From Bacteroidales bacterium (GTDB taxonomy: Bacteria; Bacteroidota; Bacteroidia; Bacteroidales; UBA932): 64,000 bases of DNA. Numbering within the stretch: the stretch's first letter is position 1; each line of letters begins with the position of its first letter. This document shows, piece after piece, positions 17,255-26,758 of the stretch. Below the pieces are notes generated by a model. That model did no database searches, had not been told where the DNA came from, and saw only the letters and a list, made by a program, of their open reading frames with translations. A program made the position numbers and the translations under genes. Location of the stretch: positions 62,001 to 126,000 of the forward strand of contig JAFRXI010000065.1 in NCBI GenBank assembly GCA_017437755.1, in the 5' to 3' direction.

Positions 17255-18463
17255 ATGAAAACAAGCATCTCCTTATATGTGTTTTTCCTTGGGCTTGTTC
17301 TGTGCAGTTGCTCCAGGAATGACAATACGTCCGGGAAAGAAGACGGTTCTAATGATCCAGCCTCAAATGTATGCACATTCGACCTTGGATATCATCGGAC
17401 GGTCCTGTTCAACGACAAAGCCACTCCTGACCTTTATCAGCCCGTTCTCGACGGGATAAAGGCTTCGGGGGCAAGGGTGGTAAGACTGTCCGTGACCGGC
17501 GGGAAGGAAGCCGAGGTGATGAACCATATCCTGTACTGCAATAAGATCGGACTCAAGGTGACCCTGTGCATCAATGCCGCCGGACTGCCAGCAAATTGTT
17601 ATGAGGAAGGAACGTCCAGAAGCAAGGGTAATGAACAATGGCTGTTCTATCAGGTTTATCCCATTTCCAAAATAGTTCCCGAAAAGTTCGACAATTGGAT
17701 TTCCGACCTGCTGCTGATGTATAAGGATGGAGGATGCAAACTGGACGCCCTGGAGATGGGCAATGAAATAATGTGGGGGGCATTCAATGCCGACCTCCCA
17801 ATAACCGGAGGGATTATCTATGACTCGTCATACAAATGGCAGGACTTCCCTTTGAGTGTCCGGGAGGGGATAAAACGGGCTGGCGAGATTTCAATCATAG
17901 CCAAAACGGCCTGCCGCAAGGTTTATTGGGAATATCCTCCCAAAGTGGTATTCGGATCATTGAATATCAGTGCCAGCACCCAGTACTATGCCACATCTGG
18001 AGGCTGCATAGTCAGGCCGGAGACGGTCATCAAAATTGCCACGGCTAATTATCCCGGCATGCCTGCCGGCAGTATCGACTATATAAAGGAAATAGACGGA
18101 ATAGCCATCCACTTTTATCCTGATGTCCCTTACAGTGTCACTTATGAAAACATGCTCAACGGCTCACTCGATTACTTGAAGTGGATAATGGACGGCATGG
18201 TGGAATATACCGATAAACCGGTCTATGTGACGGAATTCGGATTCCCGTATACTGACGATGGGATTGCCTCGGACTGGAAGAGGTCGGCAAGGTTCAAGGC
18301 CTTCCTGGATGCAATGGACAGGACTTATGACAAGTATCATTGGGCCCAGGTATTCATTTATTCCTGGGATCAGGGCAAATATGCGGCCATCAATCCCGAT
18401 GACGGCTCTGTCCTTGATATGGGCAAGACTGTAATCAAGAATTACTATTATAGGGGGCTATAG
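17255..18463 (+). CDS. Clan GH-A glycoside hydrolase-like lipoprotein, paralogue of 2609-3760
   Basis: 402 residues from the ATG at 17255, chosen because it starts a classical lipoprotein signal (MKTSISLYVFFLGLVLCSCS); the upstream 30 codons lie in the regulatory region. The TIM-barrel protein has Asn170-Glu171 in LEMGNEIMW as the expected acid/base and Glu327 in VYVTEFGF as the candidate nucleophile. It is the first gene of the plus-strand operon with ribokinase (18 bp downstream) and the sulfatases. Being anchored at the surface or in the periplasm, it would cut the glycosidic bond before or after desulfation. The substrate is not predictable from what is visible. Confidence 0.75.
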   Translation: MKTSISLYVFFLGLVLCSCSRNDNTSGKEDGSNDPASNVCTFDLGYHRTVLFNDKATPDLYQPVLDGIKASGARVVRLSVTGGKEAEVMNHILYCNKIGLKVTLCINAAGLPANCYEEGTSRSKGNEQWLFYQVYPISKIVPEKFDNWISDLLLMYKDGGCKLDALEMGNEIMWGAFNADLPITGGIIYDSSYKWQDFPLSVREGIKRAGEISIIAKTACRKVYWEYPPKVVFGSLNISASTQYYATSGGCIVRPETVIKIATANYPGMPAGSIDYIKEIDGIAIHFYPDVPYSVTYENMLNGSLDYLKWIMDGMVEYTDKPVYVTEFGFPYTDDGIASDWKRSARFKAFLDAMDRTYDKYHWAQVFIYSWDQGKYAAINPDDGSVLDMGKTVIKNYYYRGL

Positions 18464-18481
18464 GCATAAATAATCAGAATT

Positions 18482-19381
18482 ATGAATAAACAAATCCTGG
18501 TTATCGGAAGCAGCAACACCGATATGACCATTAAGGGAGACCGTCTGCCAGTACCGGGAGAGACAGTGACCGGCGGAAACTTCTACATGGGACCCGGAGG
18601 CAAGGGGGCGAACCAGGCCGTTGCCGCCAGGCGGCTCGGCGGCGACGTTACTTTTATCTGCAAGGTAGGACGCGATATTTTCGGCGACAATGCCTTGGCC
18701 GGCTATGCCAAAGAAGGAATCGACATCTCGCATGTGATGCGTTCCGACAAGGCTTCCGGAACCGCCCTGATCCTTGTGGACAATACCGGAGAGAACTGTA
18801 TTTCTGTCGCGTCGGGGGCCAATGGAGACCTGTCCCCGGAGGATATCGACAGCGTGGCCGACGTCATTCGTTCTGCAGGGTTCCTCATACTTCAATTGGA
18901 AATCCCGGTTGAGTCTGTGCTCCGTGCTGCCAAGATTGCACATGAGGCCGGAGTGTATGTGGTCCTTAACCCTGCTCCGGCTTGCGAACTGCCCGAGGAG
19001 TTGTTCAAATACATATCCCTGATGACGCCAAACAGTACAGAAACCGCATTCATGAGCCGACTGGAAATCATTGACCAGGAATCCCTTGCGGAAGCGGTCA
19101 AGGTACTTCGCGGTTACGGTGTCAACGACTTTGTGGTGACCCTTGGCTCCAAGGGCTCCCTGGTTTTTGAAAACGGACATTCGGTGCATGTCCCTTCACT
19201 TAAGGTAGAGGCAGTGGACGCCACTGCCGCAGGAGATACTTTCTGCGCAGCAGTCTGCGTAGGATTGTCGGAGGGGATGTCTCTCGTGGACGCCGCCCGG
19301 TTTGCCACAAAGGCGGCGGCAATCACGGTTCAGCGGATAGGAGCCCAGGATTCCATACCCTACAGAAATGAAATCATATAG
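18482..19381 (+). CDS. rbsK: Ribokinase
   Basis: 299 residues of the PfkB fold. The N-terminal GSSNTDMTIKGDRLPVPGET and GPGGKGANQAVAARRLGG are the ribokinase forms of the substrate-binding signature; the C-terminal VDATAAGDTFCAAV holds the catalytic Asp and the AAGD anion hole, identical in pattern to E. coli RbsK. It makes D-ribose 5-phosphate from ribose and ATP, feeding the pentose phosphate pathway. Together with two nucleoside-hydrolase-type proteins and a GRP-type permease in the same operon, it points to ribose as the sugar harvested. Its last 14 bp overlap the next sulfatase gene, giving translational coupling. Confidence 0.92.
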   Translation: MNKQILVIGSSNTDMTIKGDRLPVPGETVTGGNFYMGPGGKGANQAVAARRLGGDVTFICKVGRDIFGDNALAGYAKEGIDISHVMRSDKASGTALILVDNTGENCISVASGANGDLSPEDIDSVADVIRSAGFLILQLEIPVESVLRAAKIAHEAGVYVVLNPAPACELPEELFKYISLMTPNSTETAFMSRLEIIDQESLAEAVKVLRGYGVNDFVVTLGSKGSLVFENGHSVHVPSLKVEAVDATAAGDTFCAAVCVGLSEGMSLVDAARFATKAAAITVQRIGAQDSIPYRNEII

Positions 19382-20804
19382 GAATCTGTTTCTCGCGGCA
19401 TGCGTTCCCGCCGGTGCGGCTGCCTTGCCACTGGCTTCACAGAACATTTCGCGGCCTAATGTGGTGCTGATCATTACGGACCAGCAGCAGGCCTCAAAAA
19501 TAGGATACCTGGGTGATGAGGGTATACATACCCCGGTGATGGACCGTATTGCCCGGGAAGGGGTGGTTTTCCAGAATGCCCGTTGCACCTATCCGCTATC
19601 GGCCCCCCAGCGTTTTGCCATGTTCACGGGGTTGTACCCATCATGCGTGGGGTTCCGTTTCAATACCCGGACAGCCGAAGACAGGGCAAAATTGGATTGG
19701 GAGACTATAGATGCTGCAATTCCCAAAAGCCTTGCCAACGTTTTCAAGGCCGCCGGGTACCGGACGTATTATGGAGGCAAGTCCGATATACCGTCGCGGG
19801 AATCGAACCTGGCCCCGGAGTATTACGGATTTGAAACGGTTTATTCCACCGATGAGAGGGATATGCTGGGAACGGATTTCTCGCGTGCGTTGATGCATAT
19901 TGTAGAGAAGGACAAACCCTTTCTCATGGTGGCCTCATTCCTTAATCCGCACGATATCTGCCTCTATGATACGGCTTATCAGGAATCAGATAAGCTCTCC
20001 GGTGAGTACAGGGGCAACAACTGGGCTTTCCGCTCGCTGGAAAGGGTATGTATGGCCCGGAACACGGCGGCAATGTATTCCGACGACGTCTTTTACAAAT
20101 CGGTAGCGCCCCCGTTGCCTCCTAATTCTGAAAGTATGGCAGGTGTGCCGGAAGGAATCTTCAGTAATCCGGGTTGCGCTTTTTCATCGGATGGCTGGAG
20201 AATGTACAGATATATCTATGACCGCCTTGTGGAGGAGGTGGACACTGAAATTGCACCGGTGTTGTACTCGCTTGAAAAAGGCGGATTCCTGAATAATACA
20301 ATCATAGTATTCATGTCCGACCATGGCGAGATGGATGGGGCGCACGGCCTCGGATGGAAAGGAGTTCCTTTTGAGGAGGCGCAGAGGGTCCCCTTTATCA
20401 TTTCCGGACCTGGCCTCAGGAAAGGGGTTATCGATGAAACAACCCGGGTGAATACCGGGGTGGACCTGATTCCAACCCTTTGTGAGCTTGCCGGTATCGG
20501 TATTCCGGAAGGCCTGCATGGGCAATCGGTTGCGGCTGCATGTTTCCAGGGTGGGAAGGTCAGCGAAAGGAAGTATACTTTCCATGAGGGCGATAATTGG
20601 ATGCAGGTTATAGAGGAGGAAAGATACAAGTATACTGTTGTCAATAAACCTGGAACGGATCCGTTCGGGATACTTGTGGACCTGAAGAAGGACCCGGGGG
20701 AATTGCAGAACCTTGCCGGGAATAGGAAATACGGCCGAATCCTTGAGCGTCTTTCAGAGGTTCTCTCTGATCACGAAAAAGCTGTTGCCGGCCATGAACA
20801 ATGA
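19368..20804 (+). CDS. Sulfatase, serine-type formylglycine signature (1 of 4)
   Basis: 478 residues with an N-terminal signal peptide. Alkaline-phosphatase-fold sulfatase: RPNVVLIITDQQ begins the domain with a metal-ligand Asp. The signature SAPQR (Ser78-x-Pro80-x-Arg82) in YPLSAPQRFAMFTG is the serine-type site converted to formylglycine by an anaerobic maturase (anSME), which is not encoded in this window. SDHGEMDGAHG holds further metal ligands. It would remove a sulfate ester in the periplasm. The usual DD pair after the first strand is DQQ here, so the subfamily differs from its neighbours. It overlaps both flanking genes (14 and 11 bp). Confidence 0.9.
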   Translation: MKSYRNLFLAACVPAGAAALPLASQNISRPNVVLIITDQQQASKIGYLGDEGIHTPVMDRIAREGVVFQNARCTYPLSAPQRFAMFTGLYPSCVGFRFNTRTAEDRAKLDWETIDAAIPKSLANVFKAAGYRTYYGGKSDIPSRESNLAPEYYGFETVYSTDERDMLGTDFSRALMHIVEKDKPFLMVASFLNPHDICLYDTAYQESDKLSGEYRGNNWAFRSLERVCMARNTAAMYSDDVFYKSVAPPLPPNSESMAGVPEGIFSNPGCAFSSDGWRMYRYIYDRLVEEVDTEIAPVLYSLEKGGFLNNTIIVFMSDHGEMDGAHGLGWKGVPFEEAQRVPFIISGPGLRKGVIDETTRVNTGVDLIPTLCELAGIGIPEGLHGQSVAAACFQGGKVSERKYTFHEGDNWMQVIEEERYKYTVVNKPGTDPFGILVDLKKDPGELQNLAGNRKYGRILERLSEVLSDHEKAVAGHEQ

Positions 20805-20891
20805 ACCGTTATTATGGATGATGCTTGCAGCAGGGATTGCCGGACCCGGGGTGCAGGCCCGCCCGGCAGACCGCCCAAACGTGGTTTTCTT
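20771..20891 (+). repeat. Direct repeat copy A at sulfatase 1/2 junction
   Basis: About 120 bp covering the end of sulfatase 1 (KAVAGHEQ-stop), the overlapping start of sulfatase 2 and its signal peptide. It is repeated at 22273-22392 with roughly seven substitutions and one A missing from an A run. The A-run change keeps both upstream frames ending in GHEQ-stop at the same place. Confidence 0.85.
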
Positions 20892-22305
20892 TTTGGCGGA
20901 TGACCTGGGATGGGGAGACTTGGGTTGTTATGGTCAGCCCTTTATCCTGACGCCCAATCTGGATGCGCTGGCAACGGACGGACTGCGCTTCACCCGGTGT
21001 TATGCCGGATCCTCCGTCAGCGCCCCCTCACGGTCATGCCTGATAACGGGTACTCATACCGGACATACGGCCGTCAGGGTCAACACCGTCGCCAAAGGGT
21101 TCCCGGAAGGACAGTTCCCGCTTCCGGATTCCGTCATGACAATCTTCCATTCTTTCCGGGAGGCCGGCTATGTTACCGGTGTTTTCGGCAAGTGGGGCCT
21201 TGGGCCGGTGGGGAGTATGGGAGATCCGCTGAAACATGGGGTGGACCATTTCTTCGGATATAACTGCCAGGAGCTCGCTCACAGTTATTATCCTGATCAT
21301 CTGTGGGATAACGACCGTTTTATCCCCCTGGAAGGCAACTCCGAAGGGATGACCTACGGCGAAGGCACCTATGCTCCGGATGTGATCCAGGAGGAGGCGC
21401 TGCGCTTCCTTGAAGTAGCAGCCGGGCAGGATCAGCCTTTCTTCCTGATGTACCCCACAAACCTGCCGCATGCGGAACTCATCAGCCCGAAAGACAGCAT
21501 TTTTGCCCTGTATGAAGGGAAATTCCGGGAGTCTCCTTTCCTTGGGGCGGATGAGGGAAATCCCCGGTTCAGAAAAGGGGGTTATTGCTCGCAGCCGTAT
21601 CCGCTCGCATCCTACGCTTCAATGGTCACCCGTCTTGACGCTTATGTGGGACAGATCGTCAATCGCCTGAAGGAGTTGGACATTTACGATAATACGCTGA
21701 TTATCTTTGCCTCCGATAACGGTCCCCATAGGGAAGGGGGAGCCGGCCCCGACTTCTTCAATTCGAACGGACCCTGGCGCGGTTATAAGGCAGACCTGTA
21801 TGAAGGCGGTATCCGCGTACCCCTGATCGTCTCCTGGAAAGGCCATATTCAACCGGGACGGACCACTGATCACCTTTGCGCTTTCTGGGATTTTATGCCT
21901 ACTTTCCGGGATCTTCTTGGAGAAAAGACCGACAGTCCCTCCGACGGAATCAGCCTGATGCCTTTGCTCCGTGGAAAGATCCGTCGACAAAAGAAGCATG
22001 CGTCCATTTACTTTGAGTTTCTCCGTTGGGGACGGAATCCGACAGCCCGTCAGGCATATGGGGAAGGCAAATGGAAACTCATCCGGCTGAATGTACAGCA
22101 AGAAATGCCGGCCGTTGAACTGTACAATCTTGTTCGCGACCCGGGCGAGACAACCGATGTGGCGGAAAAATACCCGGGTGTGGTTGCCCGGATGCTTAAA
22201 GGAATGGAGGCGGCTCACAGGCCCCATCCTGATTTCCCGCTCCTATGGGAAGAGTTGAAACAGGAGACCTGGTCACGAAAAGCTGTTACCGGCCATGAAC
22301 AATGA
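20794..22305 (+). CDS. Sulfatase, serine-type (2 of 4)
   Basis: 503 residues from the ATG at 20794, picked because it starts a signal peptide (MNNEPLLWMMLAAGIAGPG) and overlaps the previous stop by 11 bp; the longer frame lies inside the upstream gene. Metal-binding Asp pair in LADDLGWGD; signature SAPSR with Ser76 as the formylglycine precursor; ASDNGPHREG near the end of the catalytic core; the C-terminal subdomain ends WSRKAVTGHEQ. A complete S1-type sulfatase, most similar in form to arylsulfatase A-like enzymes of polysaccharide loci. The first 30 residues and the gene junction are nearly identical to those of the next sulfatase, a sign of local duplication. Confidence 0.92.
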   Translation: MNNEPLLWMMLAAGIAGPGVQARPADRPNVVFFLADDLGWGDLGCYGQPFILTPNLDALATDGLRFTRCYAGSSVSAPSRSCLITGTHTGHTAVRVNTVAKGFPEGQFPLPDSVMTIFHSFREAGYVTGVFGKWGLGPVGSMGDPLKHGVDHFFGYNCQELAHSYYPDHLWDNDRFIPLEGNSEGMTYGEGTYAPDVIQEEALRFLEVAAGQDQPFFLMYPTNLPHAELISPKDSIFALYEGKFRESPFLGADEGNPRFRKGGYCSQPYPLASYASMVTRLDAYVGQIVNRLKELDIYDNTLIIFASDNGPHREGGAGPDFFNSNGPWRGYKADLYEGGIRVPLIVSWKGHIQPGRTTDHLCAFWDFMPTFRDLLGEKTDSPSDGISLMPLLRGKIRRQKKHASIYFEFLRWGRNPTARQAYGEGKWKLIRLNVQQEMPAVELYNLVRDPGETTDVAEKYPGVVARMLKGMEAAHRPHPDFPLLWEELKQETWSRKAVTGHEQ

Positions 22306-22392
22306 ACCGTTATTATGGATGATGCTTGCAGCAGGGATTGCCGGACCCGGGATGCGGGCCCGCTCTGCAGACCGTCCCAATGTGGTTTTCTT
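22273..22392 (+). repeat. Direct repeat copy B at sulfatase 2/3 junction
   Basis: Second copy of the junction repeat. It carries the end of sulfatase 2 (KAVTGHEQ-stop), the ATG at 22295 and the MNNEPLLWMMLAAGIAGPG signal peptide. Similarity drops sharply after about 22392, where sulfatase 3 diverges (AEDLARESF instead of ADDLGWGDL). Confidence 0.85.
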
Positions 22393-24181
22393 CATGGCGG
22401 AGGACCTTGCCAGGGAGAGTTTCGCCCTGTATAACGGGTACGCTGCAAGGGCTCCATTCCTTGAAGGACTTGCTCGTGAGGGAGTGACATTTACAAACGC
22501 CTACAGCTGCGCCCCTGTGAGTTCTGCGGCCAGAAGTTCCCTGATAACAGGATGTTACGCCCCTTCGTCCGGGATATCCTGTCACCGGAAATTCACCCCG
22601 GTCACCCTTCCGGAAGGGGTGCGCCTTTTCCCGTATTACCTCCGCCAGGCGGGTTATCATACCTCAAACGTCCGAAAGACGGATTACAATTGCAGGATGG
22701 ACCCTCAGGCATGGGACATACCTATGGGAAAGATTGGAGACTGGCGGAATCGTCCGTCTCCGGAAACGCCTTTCTTTGAATGCATTACGGATGAGTTCTG
22801 CCACGAGCACTCCCTCTTTTTCAAGGAGGGGGACGTTGGGGCCGTGTCCACCCGCCATAATCCTGACAGCGTACACCTTTATCCGATGCATCCGGATACG
22901 CCCCTGATGCGCTACACCTATGCACGCCATTATGACTGCATAGAAGAAGTGGACCGGCATTTTGGCAAGGTACTGGACATGCTTCGGGAAGATGGCCTCA
23001 TGGAGGACACCTTTGTCTTTTACATGGGAGACAATGGCGGCTGCCTGCCTGGAACCAAGGCCTATATGTCGGAGGCAGGCCTGAACGTGCCGCTGGTGGT
23101 ATACGTGCCGGAAAAATGGAAGGACCTTTCTCCTTATCCAAGGGGGGCTGAATGCCCGGCAGCGGTTTCTTTCCTGGACCTTGCGCCCACTCTTCTGGCT
23201 TTGGCCGGGGCGGAAATACCTTCCCATCTGGTTGGGAAACCCTTCATGGGAGAAGGCGTTACAAGGGAGATGGTGGAAAGTATGGACGAGATAATCTGCT
23301 TCCGTGACCGCATTGGAGGACATAGCAGCCCCGCGAGGACTCTGCGAAAGGGCAGCTTCAAGTATGTGAGATATTTCCATCCTCACGAGCCCAAGTTGCT
23401 GGGAGGCTATTACCGGCTTTACCAGGCGGCTTTCAGGGAGTGGTACCGGTTGCATGGGGAAGGAAGTCTGAATCCTGTCCAGGATGCTTGGTTCCGTCCC
23501 CAGGGTGCAGAGGAACTGTTTGATCTGGAATCTGATCCCTGGGAAAGCCGCAACCTGGCGGGAGAGAGGGCTTACAGGCAGAAACTTGAGGAAATGCGCA
23601 GTATCCTGGATGGCAGGATGCTGGAGATGCACGACATGGGCGTGATACCTGAAACGGTCTGGCTGCCATATTCTACGGAATTTGAGGCTTTCAAGCAACA
23701 GAAGGCTTCTTCTTTGGCTGATTATTTGGCCATAGTCTCGTTGCAACGTGAGCCTTTCCGCAGGGCACGCCGCCACCTCCGCCAGGCCCTTGCCTCTCCC
23801 GATGAAGTCATTCGCTACTGGGCGGCGGTGAACTGCTGCCACTTTGGCAGGAAGGCTTCACGCCTTAAAAGATATCTGGCGCCCCTGCTTGAAGATGGCT
23901 CCCCGATGGTGCGCAGCATGGCCGCCACCTGGTTCGCCCTGGTCAAAGGCCTGGATCCATCGGCCTTTTTTGACGGTGCCTTGTCCGGTGCCAGGAACGA
24001 GGCGGAAATCCTCTCCATCCTCAACGACGCCGCCTGTGTCAAGGCCCTCCATCCGGAGATTCCGTTGACTCTCAAATATGGAGGGATTGACAACATCGAT
24101 GTTCGGGACAGGCTGGAATCTCTGGTTAATTGGCCATATGATCCAGGGAAATCTTCTTTGAAGTATCACGGTTGGAAATAA
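22295..24181 (+). CDS. Sulfatase, serine-type with Ser-x-Ala signature and extra helical C-terminus (3 of 4)
   Basis: 628 residues, longer than its neighbours. The same signal peptide as sulfatase 2 leads into a catalytic domain with MAEDLARES (first ligand pair Glu-Asp instead of Asp-Asp). The signature SSAAR (Ser76-x-Ala78-x-Arg80) is the Ala variant of the S/C-x-P/A-x-R motif, and MGDNGGCLPG carries the later metal ligands. About 130 residues after the catalytic domain are helical and HEAT-like (VIRYWAAVNCCHFGRKASRL ... VRSMAATWFALVKGL). The fusion of HEAT-like repeats to sulfatases is known in heparan/N-sulfoglucosamine-type sulfatases, so a different bond may be cut than by sulfatase 2. 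It starts 11 bp inside the end of sulfatase 2. Confidence 0.85.
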   Translation: MNNEPLLWMMLAAGIAGPGMRARSADRPNVVFFMAEDLARESFALYNGYAARAPFLEGLAREGVTFTNAYSCAPVSSAARSSLITGCYAPSSGISCHRKFTPVTLPEGVRLFPYYLRQAGYHTSNVRKTDYNCRMDPQAWDIPMGKIGDWRNRPSPETPFFECITDEFCHEHSLFFKEGDVGAVSTRHNPDSVHLYPMHPDTPLMRYTYARHYDCIEEVDRHFGKVLDMLREDGLMEDTFVFYMGDNGGCLPGTKAYMSEAGLNVPLVVYVPEKWKDLSPYPRGAECPAAVSFLDLAPTLLALAGAEIPSHLVGKPFMGEGVTREMVESMDEIICFRDRIGGHSSPARTLRKGSFKYVRYFHPHEPKLLGGYYRLYQAAFREWYRLHGEGSLNPVQDAWFRPQGAEELFDLESDPWESRNLAGERAYRQKLEEMRSILDGRMLEMHDMGVIPETVWLPYSTEFEAFKQQKASSLADYLAIVSLQREPFRRARRHLRQALASPDEVIRYWAAVNCCHFGRKASRLKRYLAPLLEDGSPMVRSMAATWFALVKGLDPSAFFDGALSGARNEAEILSILNDAACVKALHPEIPLTLKYGGIDNIDVRDRLESLVNWPYDPGKSSLKYHGWK

Positions 24182-24206
24182 CGGATCTGTAAGATGTTTA
24201 TTTGAT

Positions 24207-25163
24207 ATGAGATACTGCTCACACATGGCGGCCTTTGCGGTTGCCCTGGCATTATTTATGTTTGAGGGGTGCCAGGTCAGGCATGAACCTGAGGAACCCT
24301 CAGCCACCATCTTGTCCACGGACCTCAGCCTTTGCATGGACCCTGACGACTGGTTCGATACCTGGCTGTTCCTCAAGTCGGAGCATTTGTCTCCGGCCGG
24401 AATCGTACTTGCCGACTATACCACGGATTCCGTGGCGGTGCTCACGAAGGAACTGGCCATGATTGCCGGGAAGCCGGACATTCCTGTCGTAAAGGGAGTG
24501 CAGGGGAAACTCCGCAGGGAAGGAGATTCGCTTGCGGCCCCTGATTTCCATGAGGGGGCGGAGTTCATACTGGAAACCATGCGGAATGCCAGGGGGAAGG
24601 TCCGGCTGATTGCCCTCGGGAGCCTCCGCAACGAGGCCCTCGCCTATAGTATGGATCCGGATCTTTTCCGGAGGAAAGCGGAACGGGTGGTCTTTGTAAG
24701 CGTACCGGTTCACGGGGAGTTCGCCACCAATTTGGAGAGGGATACTCTTGCGGCGTCAACTATTTATAACTCAGGAGTTTCCGTCATGAGTATCCCGGCA
24801 CTCAAGCAAAAGCTTACAGGTCCCATGGAGGAGAGGGTGGCACGGACTGATACCCCTGTGTGCCGGTTCCTGACGGAGCGCCTGAGAGTCTGGCGCGAGT
24901 GGAAAACCGCTAATGAGCAGGGCTTTCTGGAAAGGACGCAGCAACTTATGGGGATGGGCAAAAACCTCTGGAGCCTTCCGGTGTTCATCCCGGAGAATGA
25001 GTGGGATGACTACGGAATAGTCTGCTATCCCTGCAATGGGGCCACCGACCCCGTTATGAGGGCGAAATACCCTTATGACCCGGATGGGAAGGACCTTATG
25101 ATGGTTCAGTGGAACGAGAAGGCGGTGCTGAAGCATGCTTTGGATATAATTTTGGAAAAATGA
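24207..25163 (+). CDS. Nucleoside-hydrolase-like lipoprotein with altered Asp cluster
   Basis: 318 residues with lipobox MFEGC. The fold is suggested by the nucleoside hydrolase pattern: an N-terminal ILSTDLSLCMDPDDW in place of the normal DTDxGxDxDD, then LIALGSLRNEALAY corresponding to the family's AVGPLTNLA strand, and YNSGVSVMSIP. The first Asp of the calcium/ribose site is replaced by Ser and the spacing is one to two residues longer, so catalysis may be changed or lost. It lies between sulfatases 3 and 4, and its stop overlaps the start of sulfatase 4 (ATGA). It might bind rather than cleave a ribosyl ligand. Assignment is by motif resemblance only. Confidence 0.6.
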   Translation: MRYCSHMAAFAVALALFMFEGCQVRHEPEEPSATILSTDLSLCMDPDDWFDTWLFLKSEHLSPAGIVLADYTTDSVAVLTKELAMIAGKPDIPVVKGVQGKLRREGDSLAAPDFHEGAEFILETMRNARGKVRLIALGSLRNEALAYSMDPDLFRRKAERVVFVSVPVHGEFATNLERDTLAASTIYNSGVSVMSIPALKQKLTGPMEERVARTDTPVCRFLTERLRVWREWKTANEQGFLERTQQLMGMGKNLWSLPVFIPENEWDDYGIVCYPCNGATDPVMRAKYPYDPDGKDLMMVQWNEKAVLKHALDIILEK

Positions 25164-26740
25164 GATACCGGTTAAAGAACGCTGCCTCGCTGGCAGCACT
25201 GGCCGCTCCGGCCCTGCTTCTTCCGGGATGCGGGAAGCCGCAGCCCAACATCCTGTTCATACTAGCCGACGACTACGGATGGAAAGATACGGGTGCTACC
25301 GGCAGCACCTTTTATGAAACTCCCAGTATTGACCGTATTGCCGCCGATGGGGTGAATTTCACCCAGAGCTATGCCGCCTGCCAGGTCTCAAGCCCCTCCA
25401 GGGCATCGCTCATGACCGGACTTTTCACCACCCGCCACGGAATCACAGACTGGATCGGGGAGAAGAGCGGCGAGGACTGGAGGACAATGGGACGGCATAC
25501 TCCGCTCCTACCCGCAGATTATGAACATGAACTTGACTGTGAACGCTTTGCAACTCTTCCCGAGCTTCTGAAGGAAGGAGGATACAGTACCTTCATGGCA
25601 GGGAAATGGCATCTGGGAAGGGAAACCACCCCGGAGGATGCAGGGTTTGAAATCAACAAGGGTGGCTATTGGGCCGGGCATCCGCAGAGCGGATATTTTG
25701 TCCCGTATAACAATCCCAAACTTCCGGACGGCCCAAAGGGTGAAAACCTTTCCATGCGGCTCGCCTCTGAGACCTGCAGTTTCCTTCGGGAACAAAAAAC
25801 CTCAAAAAAGCCATTCTTTATTTACTTGTCGTTCTATGCCGTTCACAGCCCTATCCAGACAACCAGGGAAAAATGGCAGCATTTTCGTGATAAATCCGTT
25901 GAAATGGTCCCGGAAGAAGATGGTGCCTTCCTTGTGGACAGGACACTACCGGTAAGGCAGAGGCAGGATGACCCCGTTTATGCAGGCCTGGTGAACCAGA
26001 TGGACGACGCCATAGGAATGGTCATGGATGAACTCCGGTCACTTGGCCTGGACAAGAATACCATTGTTGTATTCACTTCCGACAACGGCGGCGTCTCATC
26101 GGGCGACAATTATTCCACATCAAACCTGCCGCTGCGAGGTGGGAAGGGCCGTCAGTGGGAAGGCGGCCTGAGAGTGCCTCTCTTCGTCAGCGTCCCTGGA
26201 AACAAGCTGAAAGGGTCTTCCAATGATACCCCTGTTTGCACCATAGACATGTTACCCACCCTGCTGGACTATGCCGGCGTACCGGTTCCAGAGGGGATTG
26301 ACGGAGTGTCCATCCGTCCTCTGATGGAGGGGAAGCACCTCGCTGACAGACCTTTATACTGGCATTATCCGCATTACGGCAATCAAGGTGGAGATCCGTC
26401 AACAGCCATGAGGGAAGGTAAGTGGAAACTGATCTGGTACCATCTTGACGGGCATTACGAGCTCTATGACCTGGAGAATGATGAGAAAGAACTCCACGAT
26501 GTCGCTGACGATAATCCGGAAGTCCTGGAATCCATGGCTGCCCGCATGCAATCATGGCTGAAAGAGACTGGTGCCTTGCTGCCTGTCCCCGATCCGGAGT
26601 ACGCCCCGGGCGATTATGAAAACTGGCTTGACGTCGCCCGGGAGCAAGCGCTTCAAGAGCAGAACCGGCTCAGGACGCTCAGACGTACCGCTACCTGGCA
26701 GCCCGGACCGGACTGGTGGGGAAGTGAAGTAAATGATTGA
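25160..26740 (+). CDS. Sulfatase, serine-type lipoprotein (4 of 4)
   Basis: 526 residues from the ATG at 25160 that overlaps the previous stop. Unlike the other three it has a lipoprotein signal (LLLPGCGK, Cys24), so it should be membrane-anchored, possibly on the surface. LADDYGWKD gives the Asp pair; signature SSPSR with Ser77 as formylglycine precursor; MAGKWHLGR is the typical Lys/His active-site segment; TSDNGGVSSGDN follows. A full S1 sulfatase, about the usual length. A surface location would make it the first desulfating step before SusCD import. Confidence 0.92.
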   Translation: MRYRLKNAASLAALAAPALLLPGCGKPQPNILFILADDYGWKDTGATGSTFYETPSIDRIAADGVNFTQSYAACQVSSPSRASLMTGLFTTRHGITDWIGEKSGEDWRTMGRHTPLLPADYEHELDCERFATLPELLKEGGYSTFMAGKWHLGRETTPEDAGFEINKGGYWAGHPQSGYFVPYNNPKLPDGPKGENLSMRLASETCSFLREQKTSKKPFFIYLSFYAVHSPIQTTREKWQHFRDKSVEMVPEEDGAFLVDRTLPVRQRQDDPVYAGLVNQMDDAIGMVMDELRSLGLDKNTIVVFTSDNGGVSSGDNYSTSNLPLRGGKGRQWEGGLRVPLFVSVPGNKLKGSSNDTPVCTIDMLPTLLDYAGVPVPEGIDGVSIRPLMEGKHLADRPLYWHYPHYGNQGGDPSTAMREGKWKLIWYHLDGHYELYDLENDEKELHDVADDNPEVLESMAARMQSWLKETGALLPVPDPEYAPGDYENWLDVAREQALQEQNRLRTLRRTATWQPGPDWWGSEVND

Positions 26741-26758
26741 CAAATAATTATACTTAAT

